Shown: positions 53,331-61,910 of the stretch, piece after piece
How the letters are laid out: every line of letters begins with the position of its first letter
Numbering within the stretch: the stretch's first letter is position 1
Assembly: GCF_900088535.1 (NCBI RefSeq)
Contig: NZ_LT578417.1
Span: 1,736,001 to 1,800,000, forward strand
Origin: Cyanobium sp. NIES-981
Lineage (GTDB): Bacteria; Cyanobacteriota; Cyanobacteriia; PCC-6307; Cyanobiaceae
DNA length: 64,000 nt
Direction: 5' to 3'
Notes under the pieces: model-generated
What the model saw: the letters and a program-made list of their open reading frames with translations, nothing else
Told to the model about the DNA's origin: nothing
The model's database searches: none
Translations under genes and position numbers: made by a program

Positions 53331-54323
53331 TCAGAGCGGCTGCTCGAGGCTCATGCAGAGGCTGGGCTGCTCCACGCACTGCTCGATCAGGTCGGCCAGC
53401 AGCAGGGCCCGGGACGCCTGGAGGCCGTCGACGGCCGGCACCTCACGGCCGCGCACGCACTGGAGGAAATGCTCCAGTTCGGCGTAGAGGGGTTCGATCG
53501 AGGTGGTGCTCACCTCCTCGATCACCCCATCGGAGCGGTACACCAGCTCGCCATGCTCGGCGCTCACGGTCTCATGGGCCCGGCGGTGGATGTGGAGGGT
53601 GCGATTGAGAAAATCAGTCTCCACCAGGGACGCGCGGCAGTGGGCGCTGAGGCTGCGGATCTTGCGGTGGGCCATCTTGCTGGCCGTGAGGCTGGCCACC
53701 ACCCCATTGGCGAAGGCCAGGGTGGCGTTCACGTAGTCGATCGGTCCCTCGGCGGAGCGCCCGCCCGCCGCCGCCAGGCGCACCACCGGCGCACCGGCCA
53801 GCTCCAGCACCAGATCGATGTCGTGGATCATCAGATCCAGCACCACCGACACATCGTTGGCGCGATCGGGGTGGGGGCTGTGGCGACGGGCCTCCAGAAC
53901 CACCACCTCCTCCCCCGCCACCACCTTGAGCAGCTCGCGGAAGGCGGGATTGAACCGCTCGATGTGCCCCACCTGCAACAGCACCCCCGCCGCCTCGGCC
54001 GCCTGGATGAGGGCACCGGCCTCCTCCTGACTGGCGGCGATCGGCTTTTCGATCAGCACATGGCGGCCCGCTTCCAGACAGCGCAGTCCCACAGGATGGT
54101 GCAGCAGGGTGGGCACAGCGATGCACACCGCATCGACCAGCGGCAGCAGCTCCTCGAAGGAGGCGAACCAGCGGCAGCCGAACTGCTCGGTGGCAAGCTG
54201 GCCGCGCCGTGCGTCGGGGTCGGCCACGCCCACCAGGTCGGCGTCCTTGATCAGGCTGAGCACCCGGGCGTGGTGCCAGCCCATGTTGCCGATGCCGATG
54301 ACACCCACACGCACAGGGTTCAT
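53331..54323 (-). CDS. Gfo/Idh/MocA family oxidoreductase
   Basis: A 330-residue NAD(P)-dependent sugar or sugar-acid dehydrogenase. The Rossmann motif VGVIGIGNMGWHHARV opens the protein. LVDAVCIAVPTLLHHPVGLRCLEAGRHVLIEKPIAASQEEAGALI carries the conserved EKP, and VVLDLMIHDIDLVLELAG the HDID near the active site. The ATG at 54323 is preferred, though one at 54338 is also in frame. The substrate is unknown. It lies 24 bp after the convergent GH15-like gene, and its start is 9 bp after the end of the CNNM-type gene. Confidence 0.88.
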   Translation of the reverse strand: MNPVRVGVIGIGNMGWHHARVLSLIKDADLVGVADPDARRGQLATEQFGCRWFASFEELLPLVDAVCIAVPTLLHHPVGLRCLEAGRHVLIEKPIAASQEEAGALIQAAEAAGVLLQVGHIERFNPAFRELLKVVAGEEVVVLEARRHSPHPDRANDVSVVLDLMIHDIDLVLELAGAPVVRLAAAGGRSAEGPIDYVNATLAFANGVVASLTASKMAHRKIRSLSAHCRASLVETDFLNRTLHIHRRAHETVSAEHGELVYRSDGVIEEVSTTSIEPLYAELEHFLQCVRGREVPAVDGLQASRALLLADLIEQCVEQPSLCMSLEQPL

Positions 54324-54347
54324 GGCAAGGGCGTGCAAACGCGCTGA

Positions 54348-55733
54348 TTATCGGCGATCACTGCTCTCCTGCGCCTTGTCGGAACCCTGGGCCGCTGGCG
54401 ACGCCGGGGGATCGGGCCGGCGCTCGATCTCCACCCTGGCGATGCGGGGGCCATCCATGGCCAGGATCCGGAACTGGTAGCCCTTCCAGCGCACCCCTTC
54501 CCCGGCGGCCGGGATGTGCTGCAGGCGCTCGAGCAGAAAGCCCGCCAGGGTGTGGTGGCCATCGGCCTCGGGCAGGGGCACGGGGAGATGGCGGTTCAGC
54601 TCGAAGATCTCCAGGTCGCCGGCCACCGACCAGCAGCCTTCCGCCAGCACGTGCAGCTCGGCCTCGCCGTCGAGCGGATCGTCGTCCTCACCCACGATCT
54701 CACTGGTGAGGTCGGCCACCGTCACCAGTCCTTCGGTGCCCCCGTGCTCATCCACCACCACCAGCAGCGGCTGGCCGCTGCGGATCAGCGGCAGCAGATC
54801 GGCCAGGGGGGTGCTCTCCTGCACCTGGGTCACCGGCAACATGTAGGGCGCCAGGGGGGAATCGGCACGGAGCAGACCCCGGGCGATGGGATCGGCCAGG
54901 CGCCGCAGATCCAGCAGGCCCTTCACGTCGTCCAGGGAGCTGCCGATCACCGGGAAGCGGGCATGGGCGGTGTCGTGCACGGCCCGCATCAGCTCGGCGA
55001 AGGTGACCTCCAGGGGGAGGGTGACCATGCCGGAGCGCGGCACCATCACCTCCCGCACCAGGGTGTCCCGCAGGGAGAACACACCCTCGAGGATGTTGCG
55101 CTCATCCGGCATAAGGCCCGTGACGCTGCCGGACTCGATCAGGGTTTCGAGCTCACCGGCCGAGAGCATGGGCACCAGCTCATCCCAGTTGCGTGGCAGC
55201 CCCAGCAGCCGCAGCAGGATGGCGGACAGCCGCTCGATCAGGCCGATCACCGGAGCCAGGCTGCGGCTCACCGCTGCCAGCAGGGGGGAAAGCCGCAGCG
55301 CCGAGGCTTCCGGGTTGTGCAGCACCCAGGCCTTCGGCGCCAGGCCGCCGAGCAGGGTGGCCACCAGCACCAGCACGAGGAACACGGCCGCATCCAGCCA
55401 GGAGGCCGGCAGCGGGGAGCCGGACCCGAGCTGGGCGAGCCGGTCGGCCACCGAGCGCCCCGCCCAGCCGAGGGCCACCAGCGCCAGCACGGCGCCCAGC
55501 TGGGTGGCCACCAGCACCCGGCGCAGGCGCCGCTGCAGCAGCGCCACGGCCTTGGCCCCGGGTTCACCACTCTCCAGCAGCTGGCTCACCCGGCTGGGGC
55601 GGATCTTGATCACCGCCAGTTCTCCGGCGGAGAAGAACGCCAGCAGCACCACCAGCACCAGCAAGGCCAGGGGCAGGATCACGCGGCAGGCCCCGGCGGC
55701 AGCGGAGCCGGAAGTCGCTGACAGCTGCCGCAC
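54348..55733 (-). CDS. CNNM/CorC-type transporter protein (DUF21-CBS-CorC)
   Basis: A 461-residue protein with a DUF21 membrane domain of three or four helices (about 1-180), two CBS domains (about 200-325: MVPRSGMVTLPLEVTFAELMRAVHDTAHARFPVIG and PYMLPVTQVQESTPLADLLPLI), a DEHGGTEGLVTVADLTSEIVGE motif, and the C-terminal CorC/HlyC domain with ADGHHTLAGFLLERLQHIP. This family includes Mg2+ exporters and so-called hemolysins. It probably exports or senses a divalent ion. Confidence 0.88.
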   Translation of the reverse strand: MRQLSATSGSAAAGACRVILPLALLVLVVLLAFFSAGELAVIKIRPSRVSQLLESGEPGAKAVALLQRRLRRVLVATQLGAVLALVALGWAGRSVADRLAQLGSGSPLPASWLDAAVFLVLVLVATLLGGLAPKAWVLHNPEASALRLSPLLAAVSRSLAPVIGLIERLSAILLRLLGLPRNWDELVPMLSAGELETLIESGSVTGLMPDERNILEGVFSLRDTLVREVMVPRSGMVTLPLEVTFAELMRAVHDTAHARFPVIGSSLDDVKGLLDLRRLADPIARGLLRADSPLAPYMLPVTQVQESTPLADLLPLIRSGQPLLVVVDEHGGTEGLVTVADLTSEIVGEDDDPLDGEAELHVLAEGCWSVAGDLEIFELNRHLPVPLPEADGHHTLAGFLLERLQHIPAAGEGVRWKGYQFRILAMDGPRIARVEIERRPDPPASPAAQGSDKAQESSDRR

Positions 55734-55794
55734 CGGCTGGGCCCGATCACGCCTGACACCACGACTGCTGCATGAAGGACATCCTGCCCATGGA

Positions 55795-55867
55795 TGGGGG
55801 TCGCGAGGATCGAACTCGCCTCAGGCGGATTATGAGCCCGCTGCATTCACCAGATTGCTAGACCCCC
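55795..55867 (-). tRNA. tRNA with CAU anticodon (Ile2 or elongator Met)
   Basis: The minus strand reads GGGGGTCTAGCAATCTGGTG onward, ending GACCCCCA with discriminator A. The anticodon stem GCGGG/TCCGC encloses the loop CTCATAA, so the anticodon is CAU. The GAGTTCGATCC T arm is normal. A CAU loop of this kind occurs in elongator tRNA-Met and in tRNA-Ile2 (lysidine at C34). The acceptor starts with a G-C pair, so it is not an initiator. CCA is not encoded. Confidence 0.85.
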
Positions 55868-55940
55868 GGAATGGCGGAGGATCAGGCAGGGTCCCCCGGA
55901 CCTGGACAGCTCGTGCATGTCACGGCCTGGCCCGGGGAGA

Positions 55941-56642
55941 TCACCACAGGCCGCGGACGGGAGCTGACCAGGTGGGGCCCGGATCCTCCCAGGCGACAGG
56001 GGCGGCCTGCTGGTTGCCCAGATTGCCCGAGAAACCGTTCGAGACGTCGGCCGTGCGCCAGGGCATCGGGTCGCTCTGCTGATCCTTCAGCACGCGGTAG
56101 GTGTTCTCGATCGCCGTGCCGTCCCAGACGATGGCCTGATCGGAAAAGCCGAGCCCCATCACCCGGGTGCCGTCACCCCCGCCCATGGCGATCCCGAACA
56201 GTTCCGTGATCTGGTTGGTGAGGCTCACCCCGCGGGCGTAGGGAGCCGTCCAGCTGTAGTAGCGGCGCTGCACCAGATCCGGCACGGTCTGCACCGCATT
56301 GCAGCGGGTGACCTCCACGGGAGCCGCGGGCCTGCCCTGCAGGGCGGGGTCGGCGGGGGGAGCCTCAAGGGTGGTGGTGCAGACCACCGGGCCTGCCTGG
56401 GCGGGATGGAACACGGCCAGCCCGGCCAGCCCGGCCAGCGCGAGGGGCGCCAGCAGGAGCGGCGCATGCCGCCGCTTCCCGAGGACGGCACGTCCGACCC
56501 GGGAAGCCAGCTCGCGGGGGAGAGCGGAGAGCGGCGGCAGGGATCTGGACCGACGCCACGCCTGCCGATCCGAAAGCTTGGACCGCGTGCCCGGTGGCAC
56601 TGGCGCGCAGGGGGACAACTCCGTCACGGCGAACGACGACAA
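55941..56642 (-). CDS. Probable exported protein, unknown function
   Basis: A protein of up to 233 residues. A hydrophobic stretch preceded by basic residues (GKRRHAPLLLAPLALAGLAGLAVFHPAQA, about 55-83) looks like a signal peptide, giving a mature part of about 150 residues with CTTTLEAP, TRCNAVQTVPDLVQRRYYSW, GVSLTNQITELFGIAMGG and DQAIVWDGTAIENTYRVL. Two cysteines may form a disulfide. The first 50 residues are unusually long for a signal leader; no ATG, GTG or TTG inside would give a shorter one. I do not recognise the family with confidence. Confidence 0.6.
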   Translation of the reverse strand: MSSFAVTELSPCAPVPPGTRSKLSDRQAWRRSRSLPPLSALPRELASRVGRAVLGKRRHAPLLLAPLALAGLAGLAVFHPAQAGPVVCTTTLEAPPADPALQGRPAAPVEVTRCNAVQTVPDLVQRRYYSWTAPYARGVSLTNQITELFGIAMGGGDGTRVMGLGFSDQAIVWDGTAIENTYRVLKDQQSDPMPWRTADVSNGFSGNLGNQQAAPVAWEDPGPTWSAPVRGLW

Positions 56643-56720
56643 CCTGATTGACGCAAACTAGTCAGGAAAGGCCGGTTCGACCAGCCCCGACCCTTGCCAG
56701 GACCTTCCTTGTCCGTTTCC

Positions 56721-57308
56721 ATGCCGCCCATCCTGCTGCCCACCACCACGGCGGCCATGCGCCAGGAGCTGCTGGTGCGGCTGGCGCGACAGGCCTACCG
56801 ACACGGCCTCTTCACCCTGGCATCGGGGCGCAGCAGCGATCACTACGTGAACTGCAAGCCGGTGAGCCTGAGCGGCCTGGGGCTGGCCCTGCTCGGTGCC
56901 CTGCTGCTGGAGCAGGTGGAGCCTGAGGCCGCGGCCGTGGCCGGCCTCACCCTCGGTGCCGATCCGCTGGTGAGCGCCGTGGCGATGCGGGCGGCCCTGG
57001 ACGGCCGTGACCTGGACGCGCTGATCGTGCGCAAGGAAGCGAAGGGCCATGGCACCGGCGCCTGGCTGGAGGGTCCGTTGCCCGAGACCGGCCGGAGGAT
57101 CACCGTGCTGGAGGACGTGGTGACCTCCGGCGGATCCTCCCTGAAGGCCGTCCACCAGCTGCGGCAGGCGGGCTACACGGTCGGCAGGGTCGTCACCATC
57201 GTGGACCGTCAGGAGGGGGGCCTGGAGGCGATGACGGCGGCCGGCCTCGAGCTGCGCAGCCTCTTCCGGCTGGAGGAGGTGGCGGCAACGGCAGCGGGGC
57301 TGCGCTAG
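56721..57308 (+). CDS. pyrE: Orotate phosphoribosyltransferase
   Basis: A 195-residue enzyme of pyrimidine synthesis that joins orotate and [26 protein letters not shown] and [17 protein letters not shown] are the family motifs, and [18 protein letters not shown] is the PRPP-binding signature. The ATG at 56721 is chosen; a TTG at 56694 is also in frame. The gene is 42 bp before ygfZ on the same strand and divergent from the unknown exported protein. Confidence 0.95.
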   Translation: MPPILLPTTTAAMRQELLVRLARQAYRHGLFTLASGRSSDHYVNCKPVSLSGLGLALLGALLLEQVEPEAAAVAGLTLGADPLVSAVAMRAALDGRDLDALIVRKEAKGHGTGAWLEGPLPETGRRITVLEDVVTSGGSSLKAVHQLRQAGYTVGRVVTIVDRQEGGLEAMTAAGLELRSLFRLEEVAATAAGLR

Positions 57309-57350
57309 GAGCCCACCGCACCTCAGCCGCCCTGCAGCGAGAACCCAGCC

Positions 57351-58316
57351 ATGCCGACCCCCTGGACCTGGCGGCCCCCGGAACCCGCCCGGGTGGAACA
57401 GCCGGTGGCCCTGCTGCGACTGCAGGGCGCGGACAGCCGACGCTTCCTGCACGGCCAGACCAGTGCCGCCATCGAGCAGGCCGGCCCGGGCAGCTGGATC
57501 CCCGCCTGCTGCATCTCTCCGACGGGGCGGATGCGTGCCCTGGCGGAGGTTCTGGTGGACGACGCCGGCGCCTGGCTGGTGGTGAGCACCGGGGATGGCG
57601 AGGCCGTGCGGGCGGGGCTGGATCGGGTGCTGTTCCCGGCTGACCAGGTGGAGCTGGGGGGGGTGGAACCCGCCCGGCTGATCACCGTGCTCACTGCGGA
57701 GCCGGTCAGCTCCGGCCCATCCGCAACGGCCGGAGGAGCCCAGGGCTGGCAGGAGCTCAGCGGGGGCCTGGGCTGGCGCCTGGGGCCCAGCTGGCTGCTG
57801 CGGGACGGCGTATCGCTCCCCGACGAGCTGGCCAAGCTGCCGGCCCTCACCAGCGGCGAGCAGGAACGCTGGCGGCTGCAGCAGGGCCTGCCGGCGGCAC
57901 CCGCGGAAGTCAACGAGGCGACGAACCCATTCGAGCTCGGGCTGGCGGACCGCGTCAGCCTCTCGAAGGGCTGCTACGTCGGGCAGGAGACCCTGGCCAA
58001 GCTGGCCACCTACGACGGCGTGAAGCAGCAGCTGCGCCGCTGGCACTGGGCCCAGCCGGCGGCGGGTGCCTCCGCGCCGGAACCCGGCACCGTGCTGACC
58101 CACCCCGACACCCCCGACGCCGGTCGGCTCGGCCAGGTGACGTCGGCCCTGCAGCTGGAGGGGGGCGACTGGATCGGCCTGGCCCTGGTGCGCCGCCAGG
58201 CCCTGGAGCTCCCTTCCCTGCGCCTCGGCACCGGGCCGGGGGCGGGGCTCGTGCGGATGTCCGTGCCCGAGGCCTTCACCATGCCGCCGGTGGGAACAGG
58301 GTCTCAGTCCCGCTGA
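57351..58316 (+). CDS. ygfZ: Folate-binding protein YgfZ
   Basis: A 321-residue GcvT-like protein that helps assemble or repair Fe-S clusters, using tetrahydrofolate. The hallmark KGCYVGQETLAKL lies near residue 207, and LLRLQGADSRRFLHGQTSA opens the domain. The 3' end overlaps the TM0106-type gene by 13 bp in convergent orientation. Confidence 0.9.
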   Translation: MPTPWTWRPPEPARVEQPVALLRLQGADSRRFLHGQTSAAIEQAGPGSWIPACCISPTGRMRALAEVLVDDAGAWLVVSTGDGEAVRAGLDRVLFPADQVELGGVEPARLITVLTAEPVSSGPSATAGGAQGWQELSGGLGWRLGPSWLLRDGVSLPDELAKLPALTSGEQERWRLQQGLPAAPAEVNEATNPFELGLADRVSLSKGCYVGQETLAKLATYDGVKQQLRRWHWAQPAAGASAPEPGTVLTHPDTPDAGRLGQVTSALQLEGGDWIGLALVRRQALELPSLRLGTGPGAGLVRMSVPEAFTMPPVGTGSQSR

Positions 58317-59785
58317 GCCTCCACGCCGTGCTGCTGCTGATCCAGCAGCCAGCGCACCACGGCCCAGGTGGCCAGGTTGTCATCGCGGTTGTAGGTGAAG
58401 ATGCGCTGCAGCCTCCGGGTGCCGCCATCACGGCGCCACTGGCGCCACCACAGCAGGCAGCGGGCACCGTCCACCCCCGGCTGGCTCCAGCGGAATCCCA
58501 CCCAGCTGGCCACGGCCTTGAGGCCATAGCTGCTGACCGGCAGCAGCCAGTGCCGGCGCACCCGGGCATGCACGTCCAGCAGGCGGGCACGCAGGGCGGC
58601 CAGTTCGGCCTCACGGGCCCCCTGCCGGCCCGCCAGGCGGATCAGGGCGATGGCCTCCGTTTCGCCGTAGTGGAGCAGCGGCCAGCCGGGGTAGCGGGCC
58701 AGCAGCCGCTGCAGGCGCTGCCAGAGCCGCGCCTCGCCGTGGTCGTGGCGGGCCAGCAGCGGCTGGTAGCGCCAGGCGCCGCCGGCCGGACAGGCGGGGG
58801 GCCAGCGGTCATCGGCTCCGCGGGGCAGCACCACGAAGCCGTGCAGGAAGTCGTCGCGGGCATCGGGATCCGATTCGATGTCGTAGAGGAGCACCCCCGG
58901 GGCCTGGGACAACTCCGGCAGGGGATCGGCCGGGCCGTCGGGATGGAGCCGCAGGGGCCGGCCGCTGGCCTGCACCTGGGCCTGGGCCACCAGCTGCGCC
59001 GCCACCTCCCGGTGCTGGTCGCCATGCAGCGCCAGAGCCTCGGCCAGTTGCTGCGGATCGGCGTTCGCCAGCTCGGCGAGGCTGGTGATTCCCTGCTCCA
59101 GCAGCATCTCGCGGCGGCGGCCGCCGATGCCGCTCACTTCGCTGAGGTGGCCCTCCCCCGCGGCCTCCTGATCACAGAGGCCCCGCCAGCTGCAGAGCAC
59201 ACACTTCTTGCGGTCGGCCACCAGGGGTGGGGACTGGCTGCGCTGCAGGTCGGCAGTGAGGCGGTCCAGGCTGTCGTCGAGCTGCCGCTGCAGGGAGGAG
59301 GACAGCGTGAGGCGTTCCTGCTGCAGACCGCGGCCATCGCTGGCCACCACCAGGGCCTGGGGAACCGGTGCCTGCTGACGCCTCTCCAGCAGACGCCCCC
59401 ACAGCGCCAGCACCAGGCGGTGCTCGCGGGTGAGGTTGCGCCCCTGCCTGCCCAGCACCGGGCGGTAGGCATGGCCGCCCCAGACACTGCGGCCGGCCAC
59501 GCGCTGCAGCAGCGGCGGGTGGGCCTGCAGGTCCTGGCCGGACGGCCCCCCGCCATGCAGCCGCACCCCCACGACCCCCGGAGCACCGGCGGCGCAGGCG
59601 GCTTCGCCATGGCTGGGCCGCTCGGGCAGCAGCAACTGGAAGCTGGCCAGCTGATCACTGAGCGCCAGGGCCCGGTGGGCGGTCCAGAGGCGGCGGTCAG
59701 GGTCGCCATGGCGGTCCAGCCAGGCGCGGCGCCGGCAGCGCAGCCAGCTGCGGAGCAGCCGGTCGGTGATCACCTCCTGGGGCAT
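58304..59785 (-). CDS. TM0106-family RecB-like protein with Fe-S cysteines and RNase H-fold domain
   Basis: A 493-residue protein. C17 near the start and C195-x2-C198-x5-C204 further on match the split four-cysteine cluster of Cas4/AddB-type RecB nucleases. A helix-hairpin-helix-like segment follows (about 218-260, VSGIGGRRREMLLEQGITSLAEL). The C-terminal half looks like a DEDDy exonuclease/RNase H domain, with GVLLYDIESDPDARDDFLHGFVV and YNRDDNLATWAVVRWLL. The usual RecB catalytic D-ExK is not obvious: where PVDxK is expected the sequence reads YRPVLGRQGRNLT. Nuclease activity of the N-terminal domain is therefore doubtful. Confidence 0.8.
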   Translation of the reverse strand: MPQEVITDRLLRSWLRCRRRAWLDRHGDPDRRLWTAHRALALSDQLASFQLLLPERPSHGEAACAAGAPGVVGVRLHGGGPSGQDLQAHPPLLQRVAGRSVWGGHAYRPVLGRQGRNLTREHRLVLALWGRLLERRQQAPVPQALVVASDGRGLQQERLTLSSSLQRQLDDSLDRLTADLQRSQSPPLVADRKKCVLCSWRGLCDQEAAGEGHLSEVSGIGGRRREMLLEQGITSLAELANADPQQLAEALALHGDQHREVAAQLVAQAQVQASGRPLRLHPDGPADPLPELSQAPGVLLYDIESDPDARDDFLHGFVVLPRGADDRWPPACPAGGAWRYQPLLARHDHGEARLWQRLQRLLARYPGWPLLHYGETEAIALIRLAGRQGAREAELAALRARLLDVHARVRRHWLLPVSSYGLKAVASWVGFRWSQPGVDGARCLLWWRQWRRDGGTRRLQRIFTYNRDDNLATWAVVRWLLDQQQHGVEAQRD

Positions 59786-59903
59786 CCACCCACGCTAGGG
59801 AGGGGCTTCGTCCGGCGTTCCGCGCGGCTCCAGGCCTGCCCGAAGCCGCGGGCGGCATCCCCGGGTGGCCGCCGTTCGGCAATCCACCCCCCAGGGCGTG
59901 TCT

Positions 59904-59931
59904 GTAGCAACCGCTACCAGAGCTCTAGACT
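59904..59931 (+). promoter_or_regulatory. Candidate NtcA-repressed promoter of the DUF4278 gene
   Basis: GTA (59904-59906), eight bases and TAC (59915-59917) make a perfect NtcA box, with flanking T and C. TAGACT at 59926-59931 is a TAN3T-like -10 box starting 8 bp after it, so transcription should start near 59938 and the box would be centred at about -27.5. That places NtcA over the core promoter, the arrangement of NtcA-repressed genes such as gifA/gifB. The 22-bp spacing of activated promoters is not met here. Confidence 0.62.
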
Positions 59932-60016
59932 GTGAACACGTTGATCCTCCTGTCCCCAGGCGGATGCAGTTGGACCCATCTCAGGCAACGGGGAGGTGGG
60001 CGCTGTGGAGATCACC

Positions 60017-60205
60017 ATGAACGTGCTCGAACTCGTCAGAAACAAGATCCTCAAGACCCAGCGTCTGCATGACGCCCAGTTCCTGATGGCCAAGGCCTAC
60101 AGGGGCGTGCCCTACGTGGATGCCCACCACGACCAGCCGACCGACAAGGGCGAGCAGGACGACCACAAGCAGCTCACCTACCGCGGCAACACCTACGAGC
60201 GCTGA
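60017..60205 (+). CDS. Small DUF4278 protein, possible PirA-like PII-interacting regulator
   Basis: A 62-residue protein from the ATG at 60017. The N-terminal MNVLELVRNKILKTQRLHDAQ is probably helical. Two short YRG motifs follow, KAYRGVPYVDAHH and LTYRGNTYER, as in DUF4278 proteins. PirA, a small PII-binding protein that controls arginine synthesis, is, as I recall, in this domain family. The promoter carries an NtcA box in a repressing position, which would fit such a regulator. Function is inferred; alignment with PirA has not been done. A strong terminator follows. Confidence 0.7.
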   Translation: MNVLELVRNKILKTQRLHDAQFLMAKAYRGVPYVDAHHDQPTDKGEQDDHKQLTYRGNTYER

Positions 60206-60244
60206 TCCCCCTCACCGGGTGCCCCGGCTCCAGGGGTTGACCAG

Positions 60245-60274
60245 GCCCGCCGGCTCACCCCGGCGGGCTTTCTT
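60245..60274 (+). terminator. Intrinsic terminator after the DUF4278 gene
   Basis: GCCCGCCGG (60245-60253) and CCGGCGGGC (60260-60268) form a 9-bp stem with a 6-nt loop, followed by TTTCTT. It lies 39 bp after the stop codon and closes a short monocistronic unit. Confidence 0.88.
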
Positions 60275-60430
60275 GTCGGGAGCCCGGCCACAGCCCGACC
60301 TGCCCGCGCGCCGTGGCTGCTGCGCAGCGTGATCGCCCCTTCGCTGGGGATCCTGGTGCTGCTCCTGAGACCCTGCCCCCCATGGGCAGGCCCACGTCGT
60401 TGAATGGGCAGGCACGCCTGAGCCCTGCCG

Positions 60431-61900
60431 ATGTCCTCAGCCCCCCTGCCCCTGGAGGCGGCACCGATCGCCTTCGGCACGGATGGCTGGCGGGGCATTC
60501 TGGGCGTGGACATCACCCTGGAACGGCTGCTGCCGGTGGCCGCCGCCGCCGCCGCCGAGCTCGCCCATGCAGCTCCCGACGGCCTGAACAGCCGCGAGGT
60601 GGTGATCGGCTACGACCGCCGCTTCCTCGCACCGGAGCTGGCCGAGGCGATCTGCAGCGCCGTGCGCGGCGCGGGGCTGAAACCGATGCTAGCCAGCAGC
60701 CCAACCCCCACACCTGCCGCCAGCTGGGCCGTGGTGCAGCGCGGCGCCCTGGGCGCCCTGGTGATCACCGCCAGCCACAACCCGCCCGAATGGCTCGGCC
60801 TCAAGATCAAGGGTCCCTTCGGCGGCTCGGTGGAGGGCGACTTCACCCAGCGGGTGGAAACCCGGCTGGCGGCCGGCGGCATCACGGTGCCCCAGCCAGG
60901 CGACACCGACCGCTTCGATGCCCTCGGGGCCTACCTGGAGGGCCTGCGGGCCAAGGTGGACACCGCCGCCCTGGCGGCGGGGCTGCAGCGGCTCGGCCTC
61001 ACCGTGATCGTCGATCCGATGCACGGCTCGGCGGCCGGGGTGCTGCCGGCCCTGCTGGGCGAAGCGGCCGTGGCCGCCGGCGCGATCCAGGAGATCCGCT
61101 CGCAGCGCGACCCCCTCTTCGGCGGCCACCCCCCCGAACCGCTGGCGCCCTATCTCCAGGAGCTGATCGCCACCGTGCGCCGCAGCAGTGCGGGCGGCCA
61201 GCCGGCGATGGGCATCGTGTTCGATGGCGACGGCGATCGCATCGCCGCGGTGGATGAGCACGGCCGCTTCTGCAGCACCCAGCTGCTGATGCCCCTGTTC
61301 ATCGATCACCTGGCCCGGGCCCGGCAGTTGCCGGGGGTGGTGATCAAGACCGTGAGCGGCTCCGACCTGATGCAGCAGGTGGCCGAGGACCTCGGCCGCA
61401 CCGTGCTCGAGAAACCGGTGGGCTTCAAGTACATCGCCGCCGAGATGCTGGCCGGTGAGGTGCTGGTGGGAGGCGAGGAATCCGGCGGGGTGGGCTTCGG
61501 CATGCATCTGCCTGAACGCGACGCGCCATTCGCGGCCCTGCTGCTGATCGAGGCCCTGGTGGAGGGTGGTGTACCCCTGGGCCAGCGCATCGACGCCCTG
61601 CAGCGCCGTGGCGGTGGCGCGGCCGCCTACGACCGCCTGGATCTGCGCCTGCCCGACATGGCGGCCCGGGCCCGCCTGGAGGCCCTGCTCGCCTCCACGC
61701 CGCCGGCCGAGGTGGCCGGCCTGCCCGTGCAGGCGGTGATCCGCACCGATGGTGTCAAGCTGCGGCTCGGCCCCAGCCACTGGCTGATGCTGCGGTTCTC
61801 CGGCACCGAACCACTGCTGCGGCTCTACTGCGAGGCGCCCGGCGAGGAGAGGGTGGCCGCGGTGCTCAGCTGGGCCCGAGAGCTGGCCGAGCAGGTGTGA
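60431..61900 (+). CDS. Phosphoglucomutase/phosphomannomutase family protein
   Basis: A 489-residue alpha-D-phosphohexomutase that interconverts hexose-1- and hexose-6-phosphates. FGTDGWRG (15-22), VITASHNPPEWLGLKIKG with the phosphoserine S115, FDGDGDRIAAVDEHG, GGEESGGVGFGMHLPERD and RFSGTEPLLRLYCEA define it. It differs from GlmM at 4227 in the loop after SHNP and the sugar loop, and probably works on glucose or mannose phosphates for glycogen and polysaccharide. The next gene, rdgB, starts 11 bp later. Confidence 0.92.
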   Translation: MSSAPLPLEAAPIAFGTDGWRGILGVDITLERLLPVAAAAAAELAHAAPDGLNSREVVIGYDRRFLAPELAEAICSAVRGAGLKPMLASSPTPTPAASWAVVQRGALGALVITASHNPPEWLGLKIKGPFGGSVEGDFTQRVETRLAAGGITVPQPGDTDRFDALGAYLEGLRAKVDTAALAAGLQRLGLTVIVDPMHGSAAGVLPALLGEAAVAAGAIQEIRSQRDPLFGGHPPEPLAPYLQELIATVRRSSAGGQPAMGIVFDGDGDRIAAVDEHGRFCSTQLLMPLFIDHLARARQLPGVVIKTVSGSDLMQQVAEDLGRTVLEKPVGFKYIAAEMLAGEVLVGGEESGGVGFGMHLPERDAPFAALLLIEALVEGGVPLGQRIDALQRRGGGAAAYDRLDLRLPDMAARARLEALLASTPPAEVAGLPVQAVIRTDGVKLRLGPSHWLMLRFSGTEPLLRLYCEAPGEERVAAVLSWARELAEQV

Positions 61901-61910
61901 GACGGAGCGG

